Assembly: GCA_036825195.1 (NCBI GenBank)
Contig: DAISYQ010000005.1
Span: 58,667 to 122,666 of the forward strand
Origin: UBA2210 sp036825195
GTDB taxonomy: Bacteria > Desulfobacterota > Syntrophia > Syntrophales > UBA2210
Length of the DNA: 64,000 bases
Reading direction: 5' to 3'
How positions within the stretch are numbered: position 1 is the first letter of the stretch; each line of letters opens with the position of its first letter. The notes beneath the pieces are model-generated. The model did not search any database. It saw nothing but the letters and a program-made list of their open reading frames with translations, and was not told the origin of the DNA. A program made the position numbers and the translations under genes. Positions 52,601 through 60,700 of this stretch are shown piece by piece.

Positions 52601-52908
52601 GCAGCCTCAACGGCCGTATTGAGGGCCGTCTGCCCGCCAATGGTTGCTAGGACGGCATCGGGTCGTTCCTTTTCGATTATCTTCTCGATTATATCTGCCG
52701 TAATCGGTTCAATATAGGTCTTGTCGGCCATCTCGGGGTCCGTCATAATGGTGGCCGGATTCGAATTCAAGAGGACCACTTCGTACCCTTCTTCGACAAG
52801 AGCCTTACAGGCCTGGGTGCCGGAGTAATCGAATTCACAGGCCTGTCCGATGACGATAGGTCCTGAGCCGATAATTAAAATCTTTTTTATATCAGTACGT
52901 TTTGGCAT
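49696..52908 (-). CDS. carB: carbamoyl-phosphate synthase large subunit
   Basis: 1,070 residues, full length. Two tandem ATP-grasp halves are seen: ILIIGSGPIVIGQACEFDYSG at the start of the first and IIGGGPNRIGQGIEFDYCC at the start of the second. A C-terminal MGS-like allosteric domain follows. It makes carbamoyl phosphate for pyrimidines and arginine with ammonia from CarA. The start is ATG 52908, just past the guaA stop; a TTG 9 nt earlier is unlikely. carA and carB are separated by guaA, an uncommon order. Confidence 0.97.
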   Translation of the reverse strand: MPKRTDIKKILIIGSGPIVIGQACEFDYSGTQACKALVEEGYEVVLLNSNPATIMTDPEMADKTYIEPITADIIEKIIEKERPDAVLATIGGQTALNTAVEAAERGVFERYNVEMIGADLAAIKRAEDREEFKDAMAEIGLDVPRSEVAHSMEEAREIAGEIGFPLVIRPSFTLGGTGGALAYNAEEFEDYASHGIEQSMINEILIEESVLGWKEFELEVMRDHADNVVIICSIENFDAMGVHTGDSITVAPAQTLTDKEYQYLRNASIAVIRKVGVATGGSNIQFAVNPETGRVVVIEMNPRVSRSSALASKATGFPIAKIAAKLAVGYTLDEIPNDITKQTPASFEPTIDYCVVKIPRFAFEKFPGVEDTLTISMKSVGETMAIGRTFKEALQKGLRGLETGLTGLDRMKGEDCEYSDALLTRPTVERLFYIRCAIEKGLPIERIAQLSGIDPWFLQNIKEIVDMEATISAFNGSGTLPVDVMKKAKQFGFSDRQIGNIIGIEPARVRVIREKDGVKPVYKLVDTCAAEFEAYTPYYYSTYEEEDESRGSETKKVMIIGGGPNRIGQGIEFDYCCVHASMALKEEGYETIMVNSNPETVSTDYDISDRLYFEPLTLEDVINIARTEKPEGVIVQLGGQTPLNLALPLAQNGVKILGTSPEAIDRAEDRKLFKEMADLLDIRQPANGTALSFEEAEEIVERIGYPVLIRPSYVLGGRAMVVVWRREDLRGFVKEAFEASPDHPVLIDKFLEDALEVDVDAVSDGSDVIIGGIMEHIEHAGIHSGDSAMVIPSYSIKKEMLAEIKDTTRRMALELGVRGLINIQYAVKGDELYVLEVNPRGSRTVPFVSKATGVPLAKIATKIMVGQSLKDQGILSDPEPRYFSVKESVLPFKRFYGADTLLGPEMKSTGEVMGIDPDLGVAFAKSQIAAGQTVPNSGKVFISVKDYDKRDIVEIGKRFVDLGFEILSTPGTAQTFRDHGVSVTQLPLLDEGRPNILDYIKNRDVELLINTPSGPKPRRDEITIRSTALSRNLPIVSTVSGAKAMVNAIDALRHETLTVRSLQEIYSAER

Positions 52909-52917
52909 AAATTGCAA

Positions 52918-54456
52918 CTATTCCCATTCGATGGTGCTGGGCGGTTTTGAGCTGATGTCGTAGACAACACGATTCACGCCCCTCACTTCGTTGATTATTC
53001 TCGACGATATTTTCCCCAGAATCGCATAGGGGAGTTTGACCCAGTCGGCCGTCATCGCATCAAGACTCGTGACAACTCTCAGGGCCACCACATTATCATA
53101 GGTTCGTTCATCGCCCATCACTCCCACGCTTTTAACGGGGAGGAGGACGGCAAAGGACTGCCAGATATCATAGTATCCTTCGTAATCTATCAGTTCTTCG
53201 TGAACGATCATATCGGCATCCCGAAGGATGGCAAGGGACTCTTCGGTAACTTCTCCGATGATGCGCACCCCCAGGCCGGGACCCGGGAAAGGCTGTCGCT
53301 TCAGGAGACTTTCCGGTAATCCCAACTCTTTCCCAAGGACCCGTACTTCATCCTTAAATAACTCCCTGAGAGGTTCCAGGAGTTCAAAATCAAGATCGTC
53401 GGGCAGACCTCCCACATTGTGATGGCTCTTGATTGTTGACGAGGGTCCACCGAAAGCCGATCGGCTTTCCACGACGTCGGGATAGAGTGTCCCCTGTGCG
53501 AGAAACCGGGCCGATTTTACACGCGCTGCCTCGTCTCTGAAGACATTGATAAAGGTTTCACCGATGATCTTTCTCTTTCTTTCGGGATCGGTCACTCCTT
53601 TCAGTGCGTCGATAAATTGCGCACCTGCGTCGGCAATACGGAAGTCGAGCTTGTAATCTCTGGTAAAGAGGGTGCGGATTTCATCCACTTCTCCCTTTCG
53701 CAGGAGTCCGTTATCCACAAAGATGGCCTTCATCTGACTGCCGACAGCACTGTTTATGAGTGCGGCGGCAACGGCGGAGTCGACACCGCCCGAAAGACCG
53801 CAGATCACATTGGAATCACCGACCGTATCTCTGATCCGTTTCACCGACTCTTCGGCGAACCTGCCCATGGTCCAATCACCTGCACATCCTGCCACATGAA
53901 AGAGGAAGTTTTTGATAATCTCGGCCCCTTTCGGCGTGTGAACCACCTCGGGATGGAACTGAATACCGAATATGCTTCCTGTTGCATCGACCATCGCCGC
54001 GATCGGGCAATCATGGGTACTCGCCAGTACGCGAAAACCTTCGGGAACTGCCGTAACATGATCTCCGTGACTCATCCAGACGTTGAGGGGGGACTCCATA
54101 CCCTGAAAAATACCCTCCGGTTTCGCAAGTTCGATCAGAGCGGGACCGTATTCACCACCCCTTCCCTTGTTCACTGTGCCACCGAGAAGTTTTGTTATGA
54201 GCTGCATCCCGTAGCATATGCCCAGTATGGGTATGCCGAGAGAAAGGATCTCACGGTCCATAGAGGGGGAATCCGGGGTGAGAACCGAAGCGGGTCCTCC
54301 CGAAAGAACGATGGCCGCAGGCGCAAGCCCTGCCAGGTCATCTTTCGAGGTATCATGCCTGACAATCTCACAGTAGACGCCCATTTCCCTGATGCGCCTG
54401 GCAATGAGCTGGGAGTATTGTGAACCGAAATCAAATACGGCAACTGTCTCTTTCAC
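52918..54456 (-). CDS. guaA: GMP synthase (glutamine-hydrolysing)
   Basis: Converts XMP to GMP. 512 residues. The N-terminal class I glutaminase has ILGICYGMQLI and IQFHPEVVHT. The ATP-pyrophosphatase has the P-loop GLSGGVDSAVAA near 220. The C-terminal dimerisation domain ends YDISSKPPSTIEWE, as usual. It is inserted between carA (11 nt upstream) and carB (9 nt downstream). Confidence 0.97.
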   Translation of the reverse strand: MKETVAVFDFGSQYSQLIARRIREMGVYCEIVRHDTSKDDLAGLAPAAIVLSGGPASVLTPDSPSMDREILSLGIPILGICYGMQLITKLLGGTVNKGRGGEYGPALIELAKPEGIFQGMESPLNVWMSHGDHVTAVPEGFRVLASTHDCPIAAMVDATGSIFGIQFHPEVVHTPKGAEIIKNFLFHVAGCAGDWTMGRFAEESVKRIRDTVGDSNVICGLSGGVDSAVAAALINSAVGSQMKAIFVDNGLLRKGEVDEIRTLFTRDYKLDFRIADAGAQFIDALKGVTDPERKRKIIGETFINVFRDEAARVKSARFLAQGTLYPDVVESRSAFGGPSSTIKSHHNVGGLPDDLDFELLEPLRELFKDEVRVLGKELGLPESLLKRQPFPGPGLGVRIIGEVTEESLAILRDADMIVHEELIDYEGYYDIWQSFAVLLPVKSVGVMGDERTYDNVVALRVVTSLDAMTADWVKLPYAILGKISSRIINEVRGVNRVVYDISSKPPSTIEWE

Positions 54457-54467
54457 TTTTCAAGTTC

Positions 54468-55556
54468 CTACCTTTCACAACGTTTTATCATGTCGACAAA
54501 CCGGCCGAACAGATATCGCGCATCATGGGGGCCGGGGCCGGCTTCCGGATGAAACTGAACGGAGAACGCCGGAAAATCCTTATGTTCAAAGCCTTCCAAT
54601 GTATTGTCGTTGAGGTTGATATGGGTCATCTCTATCGATCCCTTATCAAGAGAGTCAATATCAACACAAAAGCCATGATTTTGAACGGTAATGTCGATCT
54701 TGCCCGTTATCAGGTCCTTGACCGGCTGGTTTGATCCGTGATGTCCGAATTTCAGTTTGTACGTCTTGCCTCCCAGTGCCAGGCCCAGGATCTGCTGGCC
54801 CAGGCAGATACCGAAGATCGGAATGGTGCCCATGTCGAGGAGTCCCCTGGTCGTTGCTACCGCATACTGCACGGCGTCGGGATCGCCGGGACCGTTTGAG
54901 AGAAGAACGCCGCCGGGCTTTCTCTCCAAAACTTCATCAATCGAGGCATGAGCGGGAAGAATGGTCACATTGCAGCCCGCATTCCGGAGTTGATTCACTA
55001 TGCTCTGTTTCACGCCGAAATCCATGACAACCACCTGCGGCCCGTCCAGTCCGTTCAGGATGGATGGGGTATCACAGGTAACACTCGACACGAGGTCCCT
55101 TCCCTCGAGTCCGGGTGATGCGCAGGCCTTTGCAGTGAGGGAATCGATATCATCGTCGATGGTGGATATTACGGCCTTCATGGCGCCTTTGGTTCTGATA
55201 TGTTTTGTCAGTGATCGGGTATCGATACCCTGGATGCCTATAATATTATGCTCTGCAAGATAGGTGGCAAGGTCTTTCTTGGATCGCCAGTTGCTGGTTA
55301 TGCCGCTCAACTCTCCGATAACGAAACCTTCGAGCCAGATGGATCGTGATTCCGCATCCTCTTCATTGATTCCATAATTCCCGATGAGGGGGTAAGTCAT
55401 GGCAACGATCTGACCCTTATACGAAGGATCGGTCAGGACCTCTTGGTAGCCCGTCATCCCCGTATTGAACACCACCTCACCAAAGCGTTCTCCGGAGGCG
55501 CCAAAGGATGTTCCCTCAAAAAATTTTCCATCTTCCAATACAAGTAATGCTTTCAT
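54468..55556 (-). CDS. carA: carbamoyl-phosphate synthase small subunit
   Basis: Glutaminase subunit of carbamoyl-phosphate synthase, 362 residues. The N-terminal domain starts MKALLVLEDGKFFEGTSFGA. The C-terminal class I amidotransferase has FGICLGQQILGLALGG (nucleophile Cys) and VQFHPEAGPGPHD (His-Glu). ATG 55556 is taken; a TTG 6 nt earlier is the only upstream option. It lies 16 nt after aspS and 11 nt before guaA. Confidence 0.96.
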   Translation of the reverse strand: MKALLVLEDGKFFEGTSFGASGERFGEVVFNTGMTGYQEVLTDPSYKGQIVAMTYPLIGNYGINEEDAESRSIWLEGFVIGELSGITSNWRSKKDLATYLAEHNIIGIQGIDTRSLTKHIRTKGAMKAVISTIDDDIDSLTAKACASPGLEGRDLVSSVTCDTPSILNGLDGPQVVVMDFGVKQSIVNQLRNAGCNVTILPAHASIDEVLERKPGGVLLSNGPGDPDAVQYAVATTRGLLDMGTIPIFGICLGQQILGLALGGKTYKLKFGHHGSNQPVKDLITGKIDITVQNHGFCVDIDSLDKGSIEMTHINLNDNTLEGFEHKDFPAFSVQFHPEAGPGPHDARYLFGRFVDMIKRCER

Positions 55557-55572
55557 TATCAAAAACCTGATT

Positions 55573-57417
55573 CTAACTTGTTATAATCTTTTTCCCCTCA
55601 ACCCATTTACCGCTATCGAGATCCACCAGACCCAGGTCGGTCAACTGTTTCCGCGAAACCGAAGAAGGCGCCTCACTGAGGGGGCAATAGGCACTTCGGT
55701 TCTTTGGAAAGGCGATAACTTCGCGAATAGACTCCGTTCCCAGTATCATGGAAGTGACCCTGTCCATACCGAGGGCAATGCCTCCGTGAGGCGGAGCCCC
55801 GTAATCGAGGGCATTCAGGAAAAATCCGAATTTTTTCTTCACCTCTCGATCGGATAAACCGAGGGCCTGAAATATCTTCTGCTGAAGTGAACTGTCATGG
55901 ATTCTGATGCTTCCACCGCCGAGTTCTTCACCGTTGACGACCAGATCATAGGCACGGGATTTCAGAGCAGCAAGTTCTTCTCGATTCTCCGGATCGAAGT
56001 CCGACCTGTCCGGTGCGGTAAAGGGATGGTGATTCGATGATACCCTCCTTCCCGTTACGCTGAAAAGCGGAAATTCGGTGATCCATAAGGGGCATACTTC
56101 ATCTTTGGGAATCAAGTCGAGCCGATGTGCCAGATGCATTCTCAACTGCCCCAGGACCGATGAAACAACAGCGTAAGAGGTGTCGGCAATCAATATGATA
56201 ACGTCGCCCTCTTCGGCATTGAACCGCTGCCCGATGTTTTTCTTCTCTTCCTCGCTGAAAAACTGAACGATATTGGATTCCAGCGTTCCTCCTGTAGCCC
56301 GCATCCAGGTCATACCTTTTGCACCGAAGGAGGGAACGATCTTGGCCGCATATTCATTCTGCAGGACATTCTTACTCAGTTTCTCAGACTGTCCCTTCAC
56401 ATTGATGCCCTTTATGAAACCGTCCTTTTGCACGATCCGGCTGAAGATGCCGTAAGAGGTATCTTTGAATATATCGGTAGCATCGATGAAGCGAAGCCCA
56501 AAGCGTGCATCGGGCCGGTCCGTTCCCATCGTATCCATGGCCTCGTCCCAGGTCATTCGCGGGAAGGGAGTGGGGACGGTAATGCCCCCCACGGCAAACA
56601 TGCGTGCAACAAGATCTTCCATGAGATCGTAGATGGTTTCCTCATCGATAAAGGATGCCTCAAGATCGAGCTGCGTGAATTCAGGCTGTCTGTTCGGTCT
56701 CAGATCCTCGTCACGAAAACACCGTGCGATCTGAAAATACCGTTCCATGCCGCTTACCATGAGAAGTTGTTTAAAAAGCTGGGGGGACTGGGGGAGCGCA
56801 TAAAACTGTTTCGGATGGATGCGGCTGGGAACAAGGTAATCCCGTGCACCTTCCGGCGTGCTCTTCGTCAGCATCGGTGTTTCTACTTCAACAAAATTAT
56901 TCTCGTCCAGATAGTCGCGGACACATTTGATGATACGGTGCCTCATCACGAGATTGTTCCGCATTGTGGGACGTCTCAGGTCGAGGTAGCGGTACTGAAG
57001 CCGTGTGTCTTCGGCTATTGAACCGATATCTCCGACGGTGGCACCGGCGACCATTGCCTTTTCCGAAATAGGAAAGGGTAGTGGCTTGGAACGGTTAAGA
57101 ATTTCCAGATCAGAGGCAACGATCTCGATCTTACCCGTCTCAATATTCGAGTTTTCCGTTCCCGTATTTCTCTTCTTCACAAGACCTCTGACTGCAACAC
57201 AAAATTCACTTCTGAGCGACTGGGCCTGCTTACACGTAGTTGAGGGTGTATTTTCGGGATTGAATACGATCTGTACGATGCCGCTCCTGTCACGGAGATG
57301 AATAAACAGCACCTCTCCATGATCCCTTAAGGCATCCACCCAACCCTGCAGGTATACCTCCTTGTCTGTATCGGAAAGTTTCAGCTTCCCGCAGTATGAA
57401 CGCTTTACGACTGCCAT
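55573..57417 (-). CDS. aspS: aspartyl-tRNA synthetase, bacterial type
   Basis: Class II synthetase of 614 residues, with an N-terminal OB anticodon domain (LQGWVDALRDHGEVLFIHLRDRSG). The catalytic core carries the class II motifs (CFRDEDLRPNRQPEFTQLDLE; the C-terminal GGIALGMDRVTSMILG) and the bacterial GAD insertion. The ATG at 57417 has GGAAAAAA upstream. The frame is open 39 codons further but that stretch overlaps purF and is not synthetase-like. Whether it charges only tRNA-Asp or also tRNA-Asn cannot be told; if the latter, glutamine-dependent GatCAB would be needed, which would suit the setting. Confidence 0.95.
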   Translation of the reverse strand: MAVVKRSYCGKLKLSDTDKEVYLQGWVDALRDHGEVLFIHLRDRSGIVQIVFNPENTPSTTCKQAQSLRSEFCVAVRGLVKKRNTGTENSNIETGKIEIVASDLEILNRSKPLPFPISEKAMVAGATVGDIGSIAEDTRLQYRYLDLRRPTMRNNLVMRHRIIKCVRDYLDENNFVEVETPMLTKSTPEGARDYLVPSRIHPKQFYALPQSPQLFKQLLMVSGMERYFQIARCFRDEDLRPNRQPEFTQLDLEASFIDEETIYDLMEDLVARMFAVGGITVPTPFPRMTWDEAMDTMGTDRPDARFGLRFIDATDIFKDTSYGIFSRIVQKDGFIKGINVKGQSEKLSKNVLQNEYAAKIVPSFGAKGMTWMRATGGTLESNIVQFFSEEEKKNIGQRFNAEEGDVIILIADTSYAVVSSVLGQLRMHLAHRLDLIPKDEVCPLWITEFPLFSVTGRRVSSNHHPFTAPDRSDFDPENREELAALKSRAYDLVVNGEELGGGSIRIHDSSLQQKIFQALGLSDREVKKKFGFFLNALDYGAPPHGGIALGMDRVTSMILGTESIREVIAFPKNRSAYCPLSEAPSSVSRKQLTDLGLVDLDSGKWVEGKKIITS

Positions 57418-57437
57418 AATATTTTTTCCATAACCAG

Positions 57438-58880
57438 TTATTTTTCTATCTTGCCGCACTCGACGGCAAAGAGTTCTTTGTTGAAATCTTGTGGTATCTC
57501 TGTCGGATAATCTCCCGTGAAGCATGCGGTACACTGAAGCTCTCCCCTGGGAACGGCACTCAGCATTCCCTCAACCGAGAGATAGGCGAGAGAATCGGCT
57601 TCGAGATATCGGCACGTTTCTTCCACGCAGTGAGAAGAAGCGATAAGCTCACCGCGGCTCGATATGTCGATCCCGTAGAAACAGGGACAGATAATCGGAG
57701 GGGAACTCACCCGTATATGTACTTCCAAGGCACCCGCACTTCTGATGAGACGAATCAATTGTTTCAGGGTGGTGCCGCGAACGATGGAATCCTCTATCAC
57801 GACGACCCGTTTCCCTTTCAATACGCCGGTCACGGGATTAAATTTTACCTTGACGTCCGTATTTCTCGTCTTCTGGTGAGGTGCGATAAAGGTTCTGCCT
57901 ACGTAGTGATTACGTATTAGTCCGATTTCGAAGCGCAATCCAGATTCCTGTGCATATCCGAGGGCGGCGGTATTGGCCGAATCGGGGATAGGGATTACGA
58001 TATCGGCATCGCAGGGCGACTCTTCCGCCAGCTTTTTACCCAGCATACGTCTTGCCTTGTCCACTTTCTCGCCAAAGATGATACTGTCGGGTCGCGAAAA
58101 GTATATATATTCGAAAACACAAGAAGACAGTTTTGGTTTTGCAGGAAGAAAGTGTGAAGAAAGGCCGTTTTTATCGATGACGATGATCTCACCCGGCTCA
58201 ACACTTCGAATGTATTCGGCACCTATAATGTCAAGGGCACATGATTCAGAGGCAACAACAAACGCATTGCCATCCTTTCCGATACAAAGCGGCCTGAAAC
58301 CCCGAGGGTCCCGCACGGCGATTAACTTGGAATTGGTAAGAAAGGTGAAACTGTATGCGCCTTCAAGTTGGGAGAGGGAATCTTCGATCTTTTCCTCGAT
58401 AGTTGCCTTGTGAGATCTCGCAAAGAGATGAAGGGCTATCTCACTGTCCGATGTGGTTTGGAATATTGCCCCCTGTTCCTCAAGCATGGTATGGAGTTCC
58501 CGGGAATTGACGATGTTCCCGTTGTGAGCGGCGGCAATCTGCTCGCCCCGGGAACGAATGAGAAGGGGTTGTGCATTCCTAAGATCAGAGGAGCCCGTTG
58601 TCGAATATCGATTGTGTCCGATAGCGGATGAGCCCCGAAGCGTTGGCATGATGTTAGGATTCTGGAAGACGGACCAGACTAGCCCCATCCCCCTGTGGAG
58701 TGATATCTCGTTCCCATCCGACGCCGCTATCCCCGCACTTTCCTGTCCGCGATGCTGCAGTGCATACAGCCCCAGATACGTTTTTTCCGCGGCCCCGGGA
58801 TCCCCAAAGATCCCAAAAACACCGCAAAATTCATGCGGATGATCTTCACATTCTTCTGCAATCATGCCATCACAATACAC
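57438..58880 (-). CDS. purF: amidophosphoribosyltransferase
   Basis: First committed purine enzyme: PRPP + glutamine to phosphoribosylamine. 480 residues. Ntn glutaminase begins at CGVFGIFG after a short propeptide that must be removed, as in the Bacillus enzyme. RGQESAG, HNGNIVN and the PRPP loop VVVIEDSIVRGTT are intact. Cysteines for the structural [4Fe-4S] cluster are seen (SSCVFEYIYF, CPCFYGID, LQCTACFTGDYP). GTG 58880 is chosen because AAGGAG lies 7 nt before it; an in-frame ATG at 58865 would be 22 nt away from it. It heads the aspS-carA-guaA-carB run. Confidence 0.94.
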   Translation of the reverse strand: MYCDGMIAEECEDHPHEFCGVFGIFGDPGAAEKTYLGLYALQHRGQESAGIAASDGNEISLHRGMGLVWSVFQNPNIMPTLRGSSAIGHNRYSTTGSSDLRNAQPLLIRSRGEQIAAAHNGNIVNSRELHTMLEEQGAIFQTTSDSEIALHLFARSHKATIEEKIEDSLSQLEGAYSFTFLTNSKLIAVRDPRGFRPLCIGKDGNAFVVASESCALDIIGAEYIRSVEPGEIIVIDKNGLSSHFLPAKPKLSSCVFEYIYFSRPDSIIFGEKVDKARRMLGKKLAEESPCDADIVIPIPDSANTAALGYAQESGLRFEIGLIRNHYVGRTFIAPHQKTRNTDVKVKFNPVTGVLKGKRVVVIEDSIVRGTTLKQLIRLIRSAGALEVHIRVSSPPIICPCFYGIDISSRGELIASSHCVEETCRYLEADSLAYLSVEGMLSAVPRGELQCTACFTGDYPTEIPQDFNKELFAVECGKIEK

Positions 58881-59805
58881 GGGATGACTCCTTCTTGAAC
58901 CAGTTTAATAATATATATTTCAAAATCCGAGGTGCTTTTTCAAGCATCTCGTCCGGCATGGCCAGGCCCACGTTCATGCAACCGTTACCCATTAACACCG
59001 TATGCATATGCATCGTCACCATTGAAAGACAAGAGATCGTTTATCAATTCCCACGGCACAAGCGACCTGGCATCTGGAAATATCGGTCTCACTTACTGCG
59101 GGTGTACTATCAAGCGGAAATAGATACTGTAGCCCGGCTTGATATCCTATCCATATTGGTAAACGGTAATGTATACCATCTCAACATCAATTTTTCCAGT
59201 CTAAAGAAGCCCTACCCTGTATTAGTATGTGGTCGTTTTCATATCCGTCTATCTTGAAGAGAACAATGTGATCGTCGCCCTTTGAAGGCAGGCCCACGTT
59301 AGAATTATGCGCTTTGTGGTATGCGGGTCAATAGCACGTCAGGCGCAAAAATTCCCGTGCACCTCTACCGCAATTATAATGCCAAGTGCGTTAAGGGGTG
59401 AAAATGGGAGTAACCCTTCGGTATTTCTTGCTATAATATCTTCCGGCCTGATTTGCTACGGTCTTGCCATAATCGACATTTTCGTAGGATCGTATGGCGA
59501 TAACTACAGATATGTGCGAAACGGGTCGTCGATTGTATCGGTTCTCAGTGTTTCTGATATACAATTGTTGAGGGGCTGTGCACGTACGCTCGATGGTATA
59601 CGATACATGATGGATATGTACATACAGTTGCAACGAGATAACAATGTCCGGCTTGCGGCAGAATGTTCCTGAAGATTGGAAACATATGCGTAGCTCTTGA
59701 CGTGACAATCAATGCTCGGAAATGTTGTTGACTGTGAAAAAAAGTACTTTAAATCTGCAAATAATCCTGCCATACTAACGCGACTTTAAAGGAGGTACCC
59801 CAGAT
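58881..59805. other. 925-nt region without a recognisable gene between purF and dapF
   Basis: Divergent promoter region. A GAGGTGCTT/AAGCATCTC stem with a 4-nt loop (58929-58950) lies in the presumed purF leader, about 50 nt upstream of the start. On the right, TTGACT (59728-59733) and TAAATC (59750-59755), 16 nt apart, may be the dapF promoter. Between them open frames up to 121 codons exist but have no family features and no good ribosome site. The length is unusual for this compact genome, so a decayed gene or small RNA is possible. Confidence 0.4.
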
Positions 59806-60639
59806 TTGACTGAAAACAGACATAGATTCGTTGAATTTTCAAAGATGTCCGGTCACGGAAATGATTTTATCGTTATAGACAACCGCTCCGAAGATATCAG
59901 TACCGACTGGAGCGAACGTGCCTCTGTATGGTGCAAACGCCGTACATCTGTCGGGGCTGACGGTCTTCTCATTATCGAGGCGTCCACGGATGCCGATTTC
60001 AGATTGCGAATATTCCAGACTGACGGGAGTGAGGCGGAAATGTGCGGCAACGGCGCACGATGCGCAGCCGCATTTGCAGTGAAAAAGGGTTTTGCGAAAT
60101 CTCAGATGATCATGGAGACGATGGCAGGAAAAGTCGGCGCCTCCGTACAGGATGAAATGGTCGCCATTCAGCTTACCGACCCCTCCTATCCGAAGGATAA
60201 AGACTTTGTGGACATAGACGGGGTGCATACTCCCTTTTATTTTATAAATTCGGGGGTTCCGCATACCATTCTGTTCCGGAACGGGGTTGCTGAAATGCCG
60301 GCGGATGACGTGGCAAAAACAGGGCGCACGGTTAGATTCCACCCGGCATTCGCACCGGCGGGAACAAACGTTGATTTTGTGGAGATTATCGAACGGGGCC
60401 GTATACGCGCACGCACCTATGAACGGGGTGTGGAGGAAGAGACCCTGGCGTGTGGGACCGGTGCGGTAGCATCGGCCATTATCAGCAGCAGGTTTGAGGG
60501 TGCGGGAGAACCCCCGATCCATGTTGAGATGCCCGGGGGAGTCCTCATCGTTGATTTCAAAGAAAAGGACGGTGCCTATAAGGATGTTTGGCTCAAGGGA
60601 AAGGTAGAATTTGTCTATGAAGGCAGCGTGAGACTGTAA
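59806..60639 (+). CDS. dapF: diaminopimelate epimerase
   Basis: Interconverts LL- and meso-diaminopimelate for lysine and peptidoglycan. 277 residues. GHGNDFIVID opens the fold. The two catalytic cysteines lie in EMCGNGARCAA near 75 and LACGTGAVAS near 220. TTG 59806 is the start: AAAGGAGGT stands 8-10 nt upstream and the protein begins right before the conserved region. It is followed 61 nt later by the 8-amino-Kdo genes on the same strand. Confidence 0.95.
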   Translation: MTENRHRFVEFSKMSGHGNDFIVIDNRSEDISTDWSERASVWCKRRTSVGADGLLIIEASTDADFRLRIFQTDGSEAEMCGNGARCAAAFAVKKGFAKSQMIMETMAGKVGASVQDEMVAIQLTDPSYPKDKDFVDIDGVHTPFYFINSGVPHTILFRNGVAEMPADDVAKTGRTVRFHPAFAPAGTNVDFVEIIERGRIRARTYERGVEEETLACGTGAVASAIISSRFEGAGEPPIHVEMPGGVLIVDFKEKDGAYKDVWLKGKVEFVYEGSVRL

Positions 60640-60700
60640 CAAGGAACAACCATAACCAACTTTCGGGGTTACGAAGATACATAGTTTGAAAGGACTTGAC

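Noticed and set aside
58975..58995. sigma-54-like sequence (TGGGTAACGGTTGC, minus) upstream of purF
   Set aside because: The GG and GC are 9 nt apart and not the required 10, and the -24 box lacks the CAC part.
59307..59672. 121-codon open frame in the purF-dapF gap
   Set aside because: No ribosome site, no family resemblance and no coding-like context; kept only as part of the gap description.
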